Position numbers and translations under genes: made by a program. Below the pieces are notes generated by a model that was given only the letters and a program-made list of their open reading frames with translations, searched no databases and was not told where the DNA came from. From assembly GCA_958295875.1 (NCBI GenBank), contig OY282379.1, positions 248,001 to 312,000 of the forward strand: a DNA stretch of 64,000 nt, in the 5' to 3' direction. Below, piece by piece: positions 42,554 to 50,699 of the stretch (position 1 is the first letter of the stretch; the number at the start of each line of letters is the position of its first letter). This stretch comes from an uncultured Pseudomonadales bacterium (GTDB lineage Bacteria; Pseudomonadota; Gammaproteobacteria; Pseudomonadales; Azotimanducaceae).

Positions 42554-43456
42554 CTACGCCTCGGCCGCCGCCGGCGGCGCGTCTGCGTCGCCCTCGGATT
42601 CCGCGGTGGCAGCCTTGGCGCGGGAGCGGCGTCGCTTCGCCGTGGCGCGTTTGGCAGGTTTGCGCGGCGCGGCGTCTTCCTCGCCGTCGCCCTTCGACAC
42701 GGATGCCCGCAGCGCCTCCATCAAATCGATGATCTTCGCCTCGGTGCGTTCCTCCGGCGCCACGAACACGTCCTCGCCCTGCGCCTTCTGCTCGATGAGC
42801 TTCAGCATGTGGGCGCGCACCTCGTTGGTGTACTTGTCTGGCTCGAACTGCTCGTTGGTGCGCTGGTCCACGATTTGCACGGCCAGTTCCAGCTCCGCTG
42901 CGGCCACTTCAACGCCATCCAAGGGCACTTCGTCGAACGGGCGCAGTTCTTCTTGATACTTGAGCTGCTCCATCACCAAGCCCTCGCCCATTGGCCGCAC
43001 CAGCACCAGGTAGCTCCGCCCGCGCGCGGCGTAGCTCGCCAACGCGGCGCGGCCGGTCTTCGTCAACGCCTGCTTCAACAGGTGGTAGGAACGCGCCGCG
43101 CCCTTGTCTGGCCCCAAGTAGTACACCTTCTCGATGTACAGGCGCTCCACCTGCGCGAGGGGAATGAACTCGGCGATGTCGATGGCGTTGGTGGCCGTCA
43201 CATGCAGCGCCTTCAGTTCCTCTTCGGAGAAGGTGATGTACTGGCCCTTGGCGAACTCGTAGCCCTGAATGCGCTCTTGGCGCTCCACAACGGCGCCGTC
43301 CGAGGCGCGGATATACTGCTGCTTCAGGCGCGAGCCATCCTTGCTGAGGTAGTTGAAGCGGATGGCCGCCGTGGTGTCCACCGTCGAATACAGCTTGACG
43401 GGAATGGAAACTAGGCCGAACGAGATGGTGGCCGTGGCAATGGAGCGAGCAGGCAT
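42554..43456 (-). CDS. ku: Ku-type DNA end-binding protein
   Basis: A 300-residue bacterial Ku. It begins MPARSIATATISFGLVSIPVKLY, preceded by an 11-codon in-frame extension that I did not use. The Ku core is intact (VEKVYYLGPDKGAARSYHLL without the first residue, then AKIIDLMEALR). The C-terminal 45 residues are Lys/Arg/Ala-rich, a DNA-binding tail seen in many bacterial Ku proteins. It works with LigD, encoded divergently 82 bases away, in two-protein non-homologous end joining. Confidence 0.95.
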   Translation of the reverse strand: MPARSIATATISFGLVSIPVKLYSTVDTTAAIRFNYLSKDGSRLKQQYIRASDGAVVERQERIQGYEFAKGQYITFSEEELKALHVTATNAIDIAEFIPLAQVERLYIEKVYYLGPDKGAARSYHLLKQALTKTGRAALASYAARGRSYLVLVRPMGEGLVMEQLKYQEELRPFDEVPLDGVEVAAAELELAVQIVDQRTNEQFEPDKYTNEVRAHMLKLIEQKAQGEDVFVAPEERTEAKIIDLMEALRASVSKGDGEEDAAPRKPAKRATAKRRRSRAKAATAESEGDADAPPAAAEA

Positions 43457-43538
43457 CTCTTGCGCCTCATTCCTCGCCTCACTCCTCACCTTGCGGCGGG
43501 TGTGGGCGGTGTTGGGCTGAATATAACCCCACTAGCGC

Positions 43539-46028
43539 ATGGCCACAACCACAACCAACCTCGCCGCCTACCGGCGCAAACGCGCCGCCGGCGCCACCCC
43601 GGAGCCGTTCGCCGCGCCGGATGACGGTCGTGCGCGTGGCGCGCGCATTTTCGTGGTGCAGCAACACCGCGCCAGCCATCTGCATTGGGACGTGCGCTTG
43701 GAAGTGGCCGGGGTGCTGCGCTCTTGGGCCGTGCCCAAGGGACCGTCGCCGAACCCGGACGACAAGCGGTTCGCCGTGCAGGTGGAAGACCATCCGCTGG
43801 AATACGCGGAGTTCGAGGGACGCATCCCGGACGGCAACTACGGCGCCGGCCACGTCATCGTGTGGGATTGCGGCCACTACATCGAGCTTGAGCCGTTCGA
43901 CGAGGGCTTCGAACGGGGCAAACTGCTGTTCCAGCTCAACGGCCACAAGCTGCGCGGACGCTGGACGCTGATCCGCCTCAAGGGCCGCAACGCCTCGAAA
44001 GACGGCAAGGAGTGGCTCCTAATCAAGGAGCGCGATGGCCACGAGAGCGAGCAGCCGCCGCTCGACGATTCGGTGCTCTCTGGCCTCACCTTGGACGGCA
44101 TGGCCAATCCAGCCCAGGCCGGCAAGCGTCTCGCGCACCGCATTGAGCGTTTGGCGCCCTGCCCGCCGCAAGGCCCGCCCTTGTCCATCAAGCCCATGCT
44201 CGCCCGCGCCGGGGAAGCGTTCGATCGCGCCGGCTGGCTCTTCGAGGTGAAATACGACGGCTATCGGCTGCTCATCGAACGGGACGGCGACGGCGTGACC
44301 CTGCGCTCGCGCAACGGCTTGGACCTCACGCCCAACTTCCCAGACCTTGAGCGGCTGGCGCGCCGCCTGCCCTACCCGCAGTTCGTCATGGATGGCGAAG
44401 CCGTGGTTCAGGATCCGTCTGGCCGGCCGAGCTTTGCGCTGCTGCAGCAACGTGCCAAGGTGCATGACGCGCGGCGCTTGACGCGGCTGGCGCGGGAACT
44501 GCCGGTGACGTACTACGCCTTTGACCTGCCGCAGGCGCTCGGTTATGACCTGCGCGCCACCCCGCTCATCGAGCGCAAGGCATTGCTGAAGGAGATGCTG
44601 CCTTCCGCCGGCCCGCTGCGCTTCTCCGACCATGTGGCGGAACACGGCGCGCAGGCTTACGCCGGCATGCGCAAGCTCGGCTTGGAAGGCGTGGTGGGCA
44701 AACGCGCGGACAGCCCCTACCGCAGCGGCCGTTCGGATGATTGGGTGAAGGTGCGGGCGCAACGCAACGGAGACTTCGTGATCGTCGGCTGGGTGCCAGT
44801 GAAGTCCAACGACGCGGACGTGGGCGCGCTCGCCCTCGCCGAGTTCCGCGCCGCCGGCCTGAGCTACTGCGGGCGGGTGGGTTCGGGCCTCGGCAGCGCG
44901 GAGCGGCGCGAGTTCCTCGAGCGGCTGCCGGCGCTGGGCAAGGGCACCGCCTTGGCGGCGGACAAAGAGATCCGCTGGGTGGCTGGCGAACTCGTCTGCG
45001 AGGTGTCCTTCCAAGAGTATTCGCTGGACGGAATGCTGCGCCAACCGGCGTTCCTGCGCCTGCGCGACGACAAGCCGCCCGCGGAGTGCGTGAGCGCCTT
45101 TGACGACTTGCAGCCCATCGAACCGGCTGCGGACGCGCCGCCCGATGTGGTGGTGACCAACCGCGACAAGACATTCTTTCCAGAGAAGGCACTCACCAAG
45201 GGCGACTTGGTGGATTACTACGAGCGCATCGCGCCGTGGATGCTGCCCTACCTGCGCAACCGCCCGCTGGTGCTGACGCGGTTCCCAGACGGCATCCACG
45301 GCAAGTCCTTCTATCAGCGGGACGCGCCGGACTTCACGCCGGAGTGGGTGAAGCGCGCCTCGCTGTGGACGGACACGGAGCAACGCGACATCAACTACTT
45401 CATGGCCGAGGGCGCGGCATCGCTCAAGTACTTCGCCAACCTCGGCGCCATTCCCGTACACGCTTGGCACAGCCGCATCGACGACTTGGCGCACCCAGAC
45501 TGGTGCGTGCTGGACTTAGACCCCAAGGACGCGCCGTTCGAGCATGTATTGGGCGCCGCCAAGGAAATCCGCGACCTTATCGAAGAGTTGGGGCTACCCG
45601 GCTACTTGAAGACGAGCGGCGCGAGCGGGCTGCACGTCCTCATCCCGCTGGCGCGGCGGCTCACCCACGAACAGTCCCGCACGCTGGCGGAGTTGCTCGC
45701 CCGCGTGGTGGTGGCACGGCGCCCAGACACCTGCACCATCACCCGAGCGGTGCGGCAACGCGGCGGCAAGGTGTACATCGACTATCTGCAGAACCGCCAC
45801 GGCCAACTCATCGTGGCGCCGTTTTCTGCCCGCGCGGAGCCGGCGGCGTCCGTCTCCATGCCAGTCAAGTGGTCTGAACTCAACCGCCGATTGCGCAACG
45901 AGAACTTCCACATCGGCAACGCGGTGGCACGGCTCAAACGCATGGGCGACCCCATGCACGACGTGCTGACGGACGAGCCAGACCTTGAAGCAGCGGTGGC
46001 GCGGCTGGCTAGGTTGGCGTCTGGCTGA
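43539..46028 (+). CDS. ligD: Multifunctional DNA ligase D
   Basis: An 829-residue three-domain enzyme with the order phosphoesterase, ligase, polymerase. The phosphoesterase part (about residues 36-180) has RASHLHWDVRLE and DGNYGAGHVIVWD. The ATP-dependent ligase part has the nucleotidyl lysine K238 in FEVKYDGYRLL, and GLEGVVGKRADSPY. The primase-like polymerase (about 533-829) has NRDKTFFPEKALTK, HSRIDDLAHPDW and the metal-binding LDLDPKD near 658. It repairs double-strand breaks with Ku, which is divergently encoded; the shared 82-bp gap should hold both promoters. Confidence 0.95.
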   Translation: MATTTTNLAAYRRKRAAGATPEPFAAPDDGRARGARIFVVQQHRASHLHWDVRLEVAGVLRSWAVPKGPSPNPDDKRFAVQVEDHPLEYAEFEGRIPDGNYGAGHVIVWDCGHYIELEPFDEGFERGKLLFQLNGHKLRGRWTLIRLKGRNASKDGKEWLLIKERDGHESEQPPLDDSVLSGLTLDGMANPAQAGKRLAHRIERLAPCPPQGPPLSIKPMLARAGEAFDRAGWLFEVKYDGYRLLIERDGDGVTLRSRNGLDLTPNFPDLERLARRLPYPQFVMDGEAVVQDPSGRPSFALLQQRAKVHDARRLTRLARELPVTYYAFDLPQALGYDLRATPLIERKALLKEMLPSAGPLRFSDHVAEHGAQAYAGMRKLGLEGVVGKRADSPYRSGRSDDWVKVRAQRNGDFVIVGWVPVKSNDADVGALALAEFRAAGLSYCGRVGSGLGSAERREFLERLPALGKGTALAADKEIRWVAGELVCEVSFQEYSLDGMLRQPAFLRLRDDKPPAECVSAFDDLQPIEPAADAPPDVVVTNRDKTFFPEKALTKGDLVDYYERIAPWMLPYLRNRPLVLTRFPDGIHGKSFYQRDAPDFTPEWVKRASLWTDTEQRDINYFMAEGAASLKYFANLGAIPVHAWHSRIDDLAHPDWCVLDLDPKDAPFEHVLGAAKEIRDLIEELGLPGYLKTSGASGLHVLIPLARRLTHEQSRTLAELLARVVVARRPDTCTITRAVRQRGGKVYIDYLQNRHGQLIVAPFSARAEPAASVSMPVKWSELNRRLRNENFHIGNAVARLKRMGDPMHDVLTDEPDLEAAVARLARLASG

Positions 46029-46466
46029 GCGGTTTCGGCCGCTTTCCCGTGCCGGTCTGCCGAAAAACGGCGTGGTTTCGGCCCCTTCGACACGGTTTCC
46101 AGCGTGTTCCCCGCCCTCCGGGCACGCGGGCGCCGCGGTCACGCCGGCAGGCTCCGCTCCGCGATTAGCAGGTTGGCGAAGCCCAGCAGCGCGACCGCAA
46201 TCGCCGAAGCACTTCGAGGAACTGCACCCCGAGGTCGAGGCGCAGATTCACGACGAAGACTGCGAGCACGAGCGGCGAAGCCGGACTGGATCGGTAGCCC
46301 GACCGGCCCGCTTCCGCGATAGGGCGGCCGGGTCCCGCGAGCGTTTTGGCGCTCGGTGGCTGTCCGCTTCCAAGGTCTAACATCGCATCTTGGCACCAGC
46401 CACACGCTCGGCATTCATGCATAGTATGTTGGTGCTTCTTGCTAAAGGATGTGGTGGTGGAGGCCG
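46029..46466. other. 438-bp gap after ligD
   Basis: No gene supported. One frame on the plus strand near 46205-46270 reads PKHFEELHPEVEAQIHDED, which looks protein-like but lacks a start or family, so it could be an eroded fragment. The last ~80 bases, up to a GGAGG site at 46459-46463, are visibly less GC-rich than the surroundings. Confidence 0.3.
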
Positions 46467-46946
46467 ATGCGCGACTTTCATTTGCGTTTCGCCGTCAAAG
46501 CTCTCGCCGAGCTTCGCGATCATGGCTGGTATGACAACGAGAGCTGGACACCCTTTGACTTATTCGAGGACGATCCGGATCAAATACCCAATGAACCCGG
46601 TGCCTATGTACTCGGCACAGCCGACGGCACGGTTCTGACCTACCCTTGGGGCATCTCGCCCGTGTACTACATCGGCAAGGCGGCTCGCCTGCAAGAGCGT
46701 GTCTCGCAGCACCGTGAACACACGATTGGCTGCAGAAATGACCATGAATTCAACTGGTGGCCACGGTACCAGTACGGTGCCGCCTATGGGGCGCATTGCG
46801 TGTGGTATTTCGCTGGTGACCAAGACCCCCAGAACATTGAAGCTACGTTGGTGCAGAGCTTTTATGACATCTACGGTTCCATCCCTGTCGCCAACATTCG
46901 GTGGCCGAAGTTTCTACCCACACGAGCCTCCGACGAGGACCCGTAG
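46467..46946 (+). CDS. GIY-YIG domain protein
   Basis: A 159-residue protein. The sequence has PGAYVL around residue 38 and VYYIGKAARLQERVSQH about 22 residues later, the two strands and helix of a GIY-YIG-type nuclease fold, with a catalytic-type arginine in the helix. A late glutamate (NIEATLVQSFY) could be the metal ligand. GGAGG four bases before the ATG at 46467 supports the start. Base composition is lower in GC than its neighbours, which suggests it was acquired. Its target is unknown. Confidence 0.65.
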   Translation: MRDFHLRFAVKALAELRDHGWYDNESWTPFDLFEDDPDQIPNEPGAYVLGTADGTVLTYPWGISPVYYIGKAARLQERVSQHREHTIGCRNDHEFNWWPRYQYGAAYGAHCVWYFAGDQDPQNIEATLVQSFYDIYGSIPVANIRWPKFLPTRASDEDP

Positions 46947-47051
46947 CAGCCCCGCTCCACTCATCGCCTGCCTCGCTCCAGTGTCTAAACCAGTCCGTTG
47001 TCGCAGCACCGTCGCCACTTATTCAGACCGTCCCTACACGATGCGCCAAGG

Positions 47052-47663
47052 TCAGCGCACGTTCCCCGCTCGCAACGCCTCCTCGATGAACTCCAGCTGC
47101 TCTGCGGTCACCGGCTCGAAGCCGGGGATGAGGCAGCGCGGCCCCCACGAGCCGCTGAAGCCCACGGCAAAGCGGCCTTGGATGGTGTCCATCGCGCATA
47201 GCTGCATGGAACGCGATTCCAAGCGAATCGGGCCATGCCGGTGGAGCCCCATGCAACGGCGCTCGAATTGAATGAGGTACTTCTTGCCGCCACGCATGTG
47301 AAAGGCGACGTGGCGCTCGCTCAACACTTCCGTGCGGCGGATGCGCGAGCGCACGACGCACTTCGCTGCGGAGGCTTCGTCCACCGCGGCCGGGCCAGCC
47401 AATATCTCTGCGATGACGGCATCCAGATCGTCCTCGGCGCTAGGCGGCTCCTCATTCGCGGCCACCTCTCCCGGTGTTTCGCCGCCAAGTACATCGGCAG
47501 CCTCGGCAGGCGTTGCCGGCCCGGGCGCTTCGGGCGCGGGGGCGGCAACCGCCGCTTCGGAGGCGCCATCACGCTTCTGCGCTGCGTCGAGCGCTGGTTC
47601 CTCAGCGCCGGCCGAGCCAGTGGAGAGTGCCGCCAACAGGGATGCGAGCAGTACCTTGGGCAT
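47052..47663 (-). CDS. DUF6491-like exported protein
   Basis: A 203-residue protein. A signal peptide (MPKVLLASLLAALSTGSAGA) is followed by about 85 Ala/Pro/Glu-rich residues and a conserved C-terminal domain with AAKCVVRSRIRRTEVLSE, HVAFHMRGGKKYLIQFERRC and FEPVTAEQLEF. The cysteine pattern (C...C...C...C) recurs in the next gene, so the two are paralogues. I chose the ATG at 47663 for the signal peptide. DUF6491 proteins have no known activity; the likely location is the periplasm or outer membrane. Confidence 0.65.
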   Translation of the reverse strand: MPKVLLASLLAALSTGSAGAEEPALDAAQKRDGASEAAVAAPAPEAPGPATPAEAADVLGGETPGEVAANEEPPSAEDDLDAVIAEILAGPAAVDEASAAKCVVRSRIRRTEVLSERHVAFHMRGGKKYLIQFERRCMGLHRHGPIRLESRSMQLCAMDTIQGRFAVGFSGSWGPRCLIPGFEPVTAEQLEFIEEALRAGNVR

Positions 47664-47688
47664 CAGTCCCCTTCCTGCGTGGCGACGT

Positions 47689-48228
47689 TTAACCGCCATC
47701 GTCGTCCGGGGCACCGGCACCCTCGTCGTCCGTCGCGCGGGTGCCGCCTCGCGCCGACACCGCGTCGATCAGCCCCTGCACCTGCGCCGGGTCGATCTCC
47801 TCGAACCCGCCGAGCATGCACATGGGGGTTGGGATGCTGATGCCGCCCCGATGCTGCGCGCGAAAGTGGTCCAGCTCGCAAACGCGAGAACCATGCACAT
47901 CCAGATAGATGATCATGTCGTCGCGCAGCCCGGCGCAGCGCCCGCGCAAGCGATTCAGCCAAGTGCGCTGGCGGCCCACGAACAACAGGTTGCCTTCGTC
48001 CAGCACCTCGATGTTGCGGTAGCCGCGGTTCGAAATGCAGCGCTGGCCGTCGCGATAGTCATCCGCCCCCAAGGGGTTGGCGAGGATCGTCTCGACATCC
48101 AATTCCGCCTCCGCCTCCTCACTGTCCGGCGCGGACGCGCCGGCGCCAGCTGAGAGCGCAGCGGCGGCGAAACGGAGGGCCGCCCATGCGAGCACCCGGC
48201 CACGCCGTTCCAGCAGGCCGCTAAACAT
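47689..48228 (-). CDS. Second DUF6491-like exported protein
   Basis: A 179-residue paralogue of the neighbouring gene. An N-terminal hydrophobic region (VLAWAALRFAAAALSAGAGASA) is likely a signal peptide. The domain then reads GQRCISNRGYRNIEVLDEGNL, RTWLNRLRGRCAGLRDD, SRVCELDHF and PMCMLGGFEEID, with the same four-cysteine layout. The start overlaps the end of the M32 peptidase gene by eight bases, so it is probably co-transcribed with that gene. Confidence 0.65.
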   Translation of the reverse strand: MFSGLLERRGRVLAWAALRFAAAALSAGAGASAPDSEEAEAELDVETILANPLGADDYRDGQRCISNRGYRNIEVLDEGNLLFVGRQRTWLNRLRGRCAGLRDDMIIYLDVHGSRVCELDHFRAQHRGGISIPTPMCMLGGFEEIDPAQVQGLIDAVSARGGTRATDDEGAGAPDDDGG

Positions 48229-49717
48229 GCGCCGCCCCTGCGTAGCGGGCATCCAGATGCGTAAGCAATGCATCAGCCCCCAACTGTTCCCCGGTGGCCG
48301 CCTCAATGATGACGCTGGTATCGCGCAGCCGCCCGACGCTGTGGACATTGTGGCGCAGCCACCCGACAAGCGCCTCGAACTCGCCACCCCGCACAGCGTC
48401 CGCCAAGCCCGGCAAGGCAGCCGCCGCGGCGCGGTGGAGCTGCGCGGCAGCCAGCGCGCCCAGCGTGTAAGTTGGGAAGTAGCCGCAGAGGCCACCGAAC
48501 CAATGCACATCCTGCATGCAGCCATCGCGGTGCTCGCCCTCCAAATCGAAACCAAGGAGCGCCTGCGTCGCGGCGTTCCAAGCATCAGGGATGTCTGCCA
48601 CCGCAAGCCGGCCGTCAATGAGCGCCTGTTCCAACTCGTAGCGCAGGATGACGTGCAGCGGATAGGTGGCCTCGTCTGCCTCCACGCGAATGCGGCTGCG
48701 CTCCACCCGCGTTGCGGCGCGGTGCAGGTTCGCCGCGGCCCAGCGCGCATCCGCGGCGTCGGCGCCGAACGCTTCGCGCACCAGCGGCGCAGCGAAGTCG
48801 AAGAACGCGGGGCTGCGACACACCTGCTGTTCCATGAACAGCGATTGGCTCTCGTGCAGCGCCATGCCGCCCGAGCGGCCCACCGGTTGGCCGCGCCACG
48901 CCGCCGGCAAGCCCTGCTCGTACATGCCATGGCCCGTCTCATGCAGCACGGCGAACATGGCCTCGAGGAAGTTGTCCGCGTTGTAGCGGGTGGTGACGCG
49001 CACATCGTCCGGATCGCCTCCGCAGAACGGATGATGCGTGACATCGAGGCGGCCACGCTCAAAATCGAACCCCACGCGCTCCATCAGCCGCCGCGCCAAG
49101 GCTTCCTGACGCGGGATGGCAACGGGCCCCGGCAGCGGCAGCGCAGGGCGCTGTGCGCCGATGGCGCGGTCGATGATGTTCGGCAGCGCCGCTTTCAACC
49201 GCTCGAAGAGCGGCGTCACGAACGCGCACCGCAATCCTGCCTCGTAGCCGTCCAGCAAGGCGTCGTATGCGTCGAGCTGCAACGCTTCGGCCAACGCCTG
49301 CGCCTTCGAGCGGGTGAGTTCCAGCACCTTGGCCAGCGGCTTGGCGACGGCGTTCCAGTCGTTTGCGGGCCGCGCCACTCGCCATGCCTGCTCGCTCAAG
49401 GCATTGGCGCGGCTGGACTCCACCACCAAACTCTCCGGCAGCGCCCGAGCGCGCCGCCATGCGCGCAGCATTTCGCGCACGTTGGCTTGGCGCCACTCGT
49501 CCAAATCGCCTTTCGCCAAGGCCGCTTCGGCCCATTCGCCGATGCGCTCGTCCGCAACGCGGCGATGTGCGATGCCGGCCAGCGTGGCCAGCGCTTCGGC
49601 GCGCGCCGCGCCGCCGCCCACCGGCATCATCACCGCTTCGTCCCAGGCGAGGATGGCTTGGGCATGGGCTAGGCGGCCGATCTCCTCGAATGCCTTGTGC
49701 AACGCCGCGTAGCTCAT
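48221..49717 (-). CDS. M32 family carboxypeptidase (Taq type)
   Basis: A 498-residue zinc carboxypeptidase. The metal motif HETGH is at residues 259-263 in LHETGHGMYEQGL, followed by the ESQSLFMEQQV block with the third ligand and a C-terminal WFGGLCGYFPTYTLGALAAAQ that is typical of M32. It trims C-terminal residues from peptides in the cytoplasm. Its start overlaps the stop of the anbu-like gene by four bases (ATGA), which suggests it works downstream of that proteasome-like protease. Confidence 0.93.
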   Translation of the reverse strand: MSYAALHKAFEEIGRLAHAQAILAWDEAVMMPVGGGAARAEALATLAGIAHRRVADERIGEWAEAALAKGDLDEWRQANVREMLRAWRRARALPESLVVESSRANALSEQAWRVARPANDWNAVAKPLAKVLELTRSKAQALAEALQLDAYDALLDGYEAGLRCAFVTPLFERLKAALPNIIDRAIGAQRPALPLPGPVAIPRQEALARRLMERVGFDFERGRLDVTHHPFCGGDPDDVRVTTRYNADNFLEAMFAVLHETGHGMYEQGLPAAWRGQPVGRSGGMALHESQSLFMEQQVCRSPAFFDFAAPLVREAFGADAADARWAAANLHRAATRVERSRIRVEADEATYPLHVILRYELEQALIDGRLAVADIPDAWNAATQALLGFDLEGEHRDGCMQDVHWFGGLCGYFPTYTLGALAAAQLHRAAAAALPGLADAVRGGEFEALVGWLRHNVHSVGRLRDTSVIIEAATGEQLGADALLTHLDARYAGAAHV

Positions 49718-50679
49718 GGCCCGCCAGCCTCGTCCCCGGGCGCCGCCTCCCAAGGGAAACGCGGCAATTCACGCATGCCGCGCGCCACCGTGGCAGACCA
49801 GCTCGCCTGCACATCCAGCAGGAACGGCGCATCCGCCTCGAAGCGTTCGTGGCGAGTGATGGCCAAGCCGTCCCGCTCCAACACGGCCAGTTCGAGGGGC
49901 GGGCCGACGGCCAAGTTGCTGCGCATGGTGGAATCCAGCGACACGAGGGCGCAGCGCGCGGCGTCCGCCAAGGGTGTGTCGGAGGTGACGAACCGATCCA
50001 GAATGGGCTTGCCATATTGCGTTTCGCCGATTTGCAGGAACGGCTTTTCCGGCGACGGCACGATGCAGTTTCCTTCCGGATAGATGAGGCACAGTTCTGG
50101 CGTTTGGCCAGCGATTTGGCCGCCCAAGATGAAGCTCGCCCCAAAGCGCGCGTCCTCCTCGTCGGCGCGGTGTTCCTCCCGCACTGCGCGGCTCAGTCGC
50201 CCCACGCCTTCCGCCGCGTCGAACACCGTCTCGGCATGGGTTAAGGGGGAAGCCTCCGGCGGCGGCCGTGGCGCATTCGCGGCAGGGGCGGGCAAGCCCT
50301 CCGCCGGGGCGCCGTGCGCGTCCGCTTGGCGCCGCGAGACACGTTCCGTCACACGCGACGCGCTGCCCGCTCCCATGAAGGATGCGAGCTGCTTGAGCTT
50401 GGCGACGGCGCTCGGCTTGCCGCCGCCCCGGCCGGGCGCACTGGCGCCGCGCACTTGGCTGGCGTGAGCGGCATCCGCCACCCCTTCGCGCAGCCGCCGC
50501 AACACCGCCTGCGTCGTTGAAAGGTTGCCGGCGCTCAACAGCACGAACACCCGGTCTCCAAATGCATCGAATCGGTGCATCTTGCTGTAGGCGTTCACAT
50601 CGTCCACGCCGCCGTGAGTGCGCGAGTCGCTGGCGAACACCAAGCCGGAAGCCGTGCGAATCGCCAGGCAATAACTCAT
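49714..50679 (-). CDS. Anbu-type proteasome-like peptidase with large internal insert
   Basis: A 321-residue protein. The N-terminus MSYCLAIRTASGLVFASDSRTHGGVD and the later FGASFILGGQIAG, LIYPEGN, QIGETQYGKPILDR and CALVSLDSTMRSNLAVG are diagnostic of Anbu, an ancestral-beta-subunit homologue. The catalytic residue would be Ser2 after removal of Met; Thr is usual. Residues about 68-148 are an Ala/Pro/Gly-rich insertion not normally found in the family (about 240 residues). It overlaps the M32 peptidase gene and is divergent, 20 bases apart, from the ATP-grasp gene that usually accompanies Anbu. Confidence 0.9.
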   Translation of the reverse strand: MSYCLAIRTASGLVFASDSRTHGGVDDVNAYSKMHRFDAFGDRVFVLLSAGNLSTTQAVLRRLREGVADAAHASQVRGASAPGRGGGKPSAVAKLKQLASFMGAGSASRVTERVSRRQADAHGAPAEGLPAPAANAPRPPPEASPLTHAETVFDAAEGVGRLSRAVREEHRADEEDARFGASFILGGQIAGQTPELCLIYPEGNCIVPSPEKPFLQIGETQYGKPILDRFVTSDTPLADAARCALVSLDSTMRSNLAVGPPLELAVLERDGLAITRHERFEADAPFLLDVQASWSATVARGMRELPRFPWEAAPGDEAGGP

Positions 50680-50699
50680 CGGCGTATCCTTGACGGTCG

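Noticed and set aside
44019..45494. A minus-strand open frame of about 490 codons inside ligD
   Set aside because: Shadow of ligD, whose three domains and catalytic residues are intact on the other strand.
41452..46448. A reverse transcriptase or template repeat near the candidate variable region
   Set aside because: None of the genes within reach (MerR-TPR, ku, ligD) has reverse-transcriptase motifs, and no A-rich copy of the region was seen.
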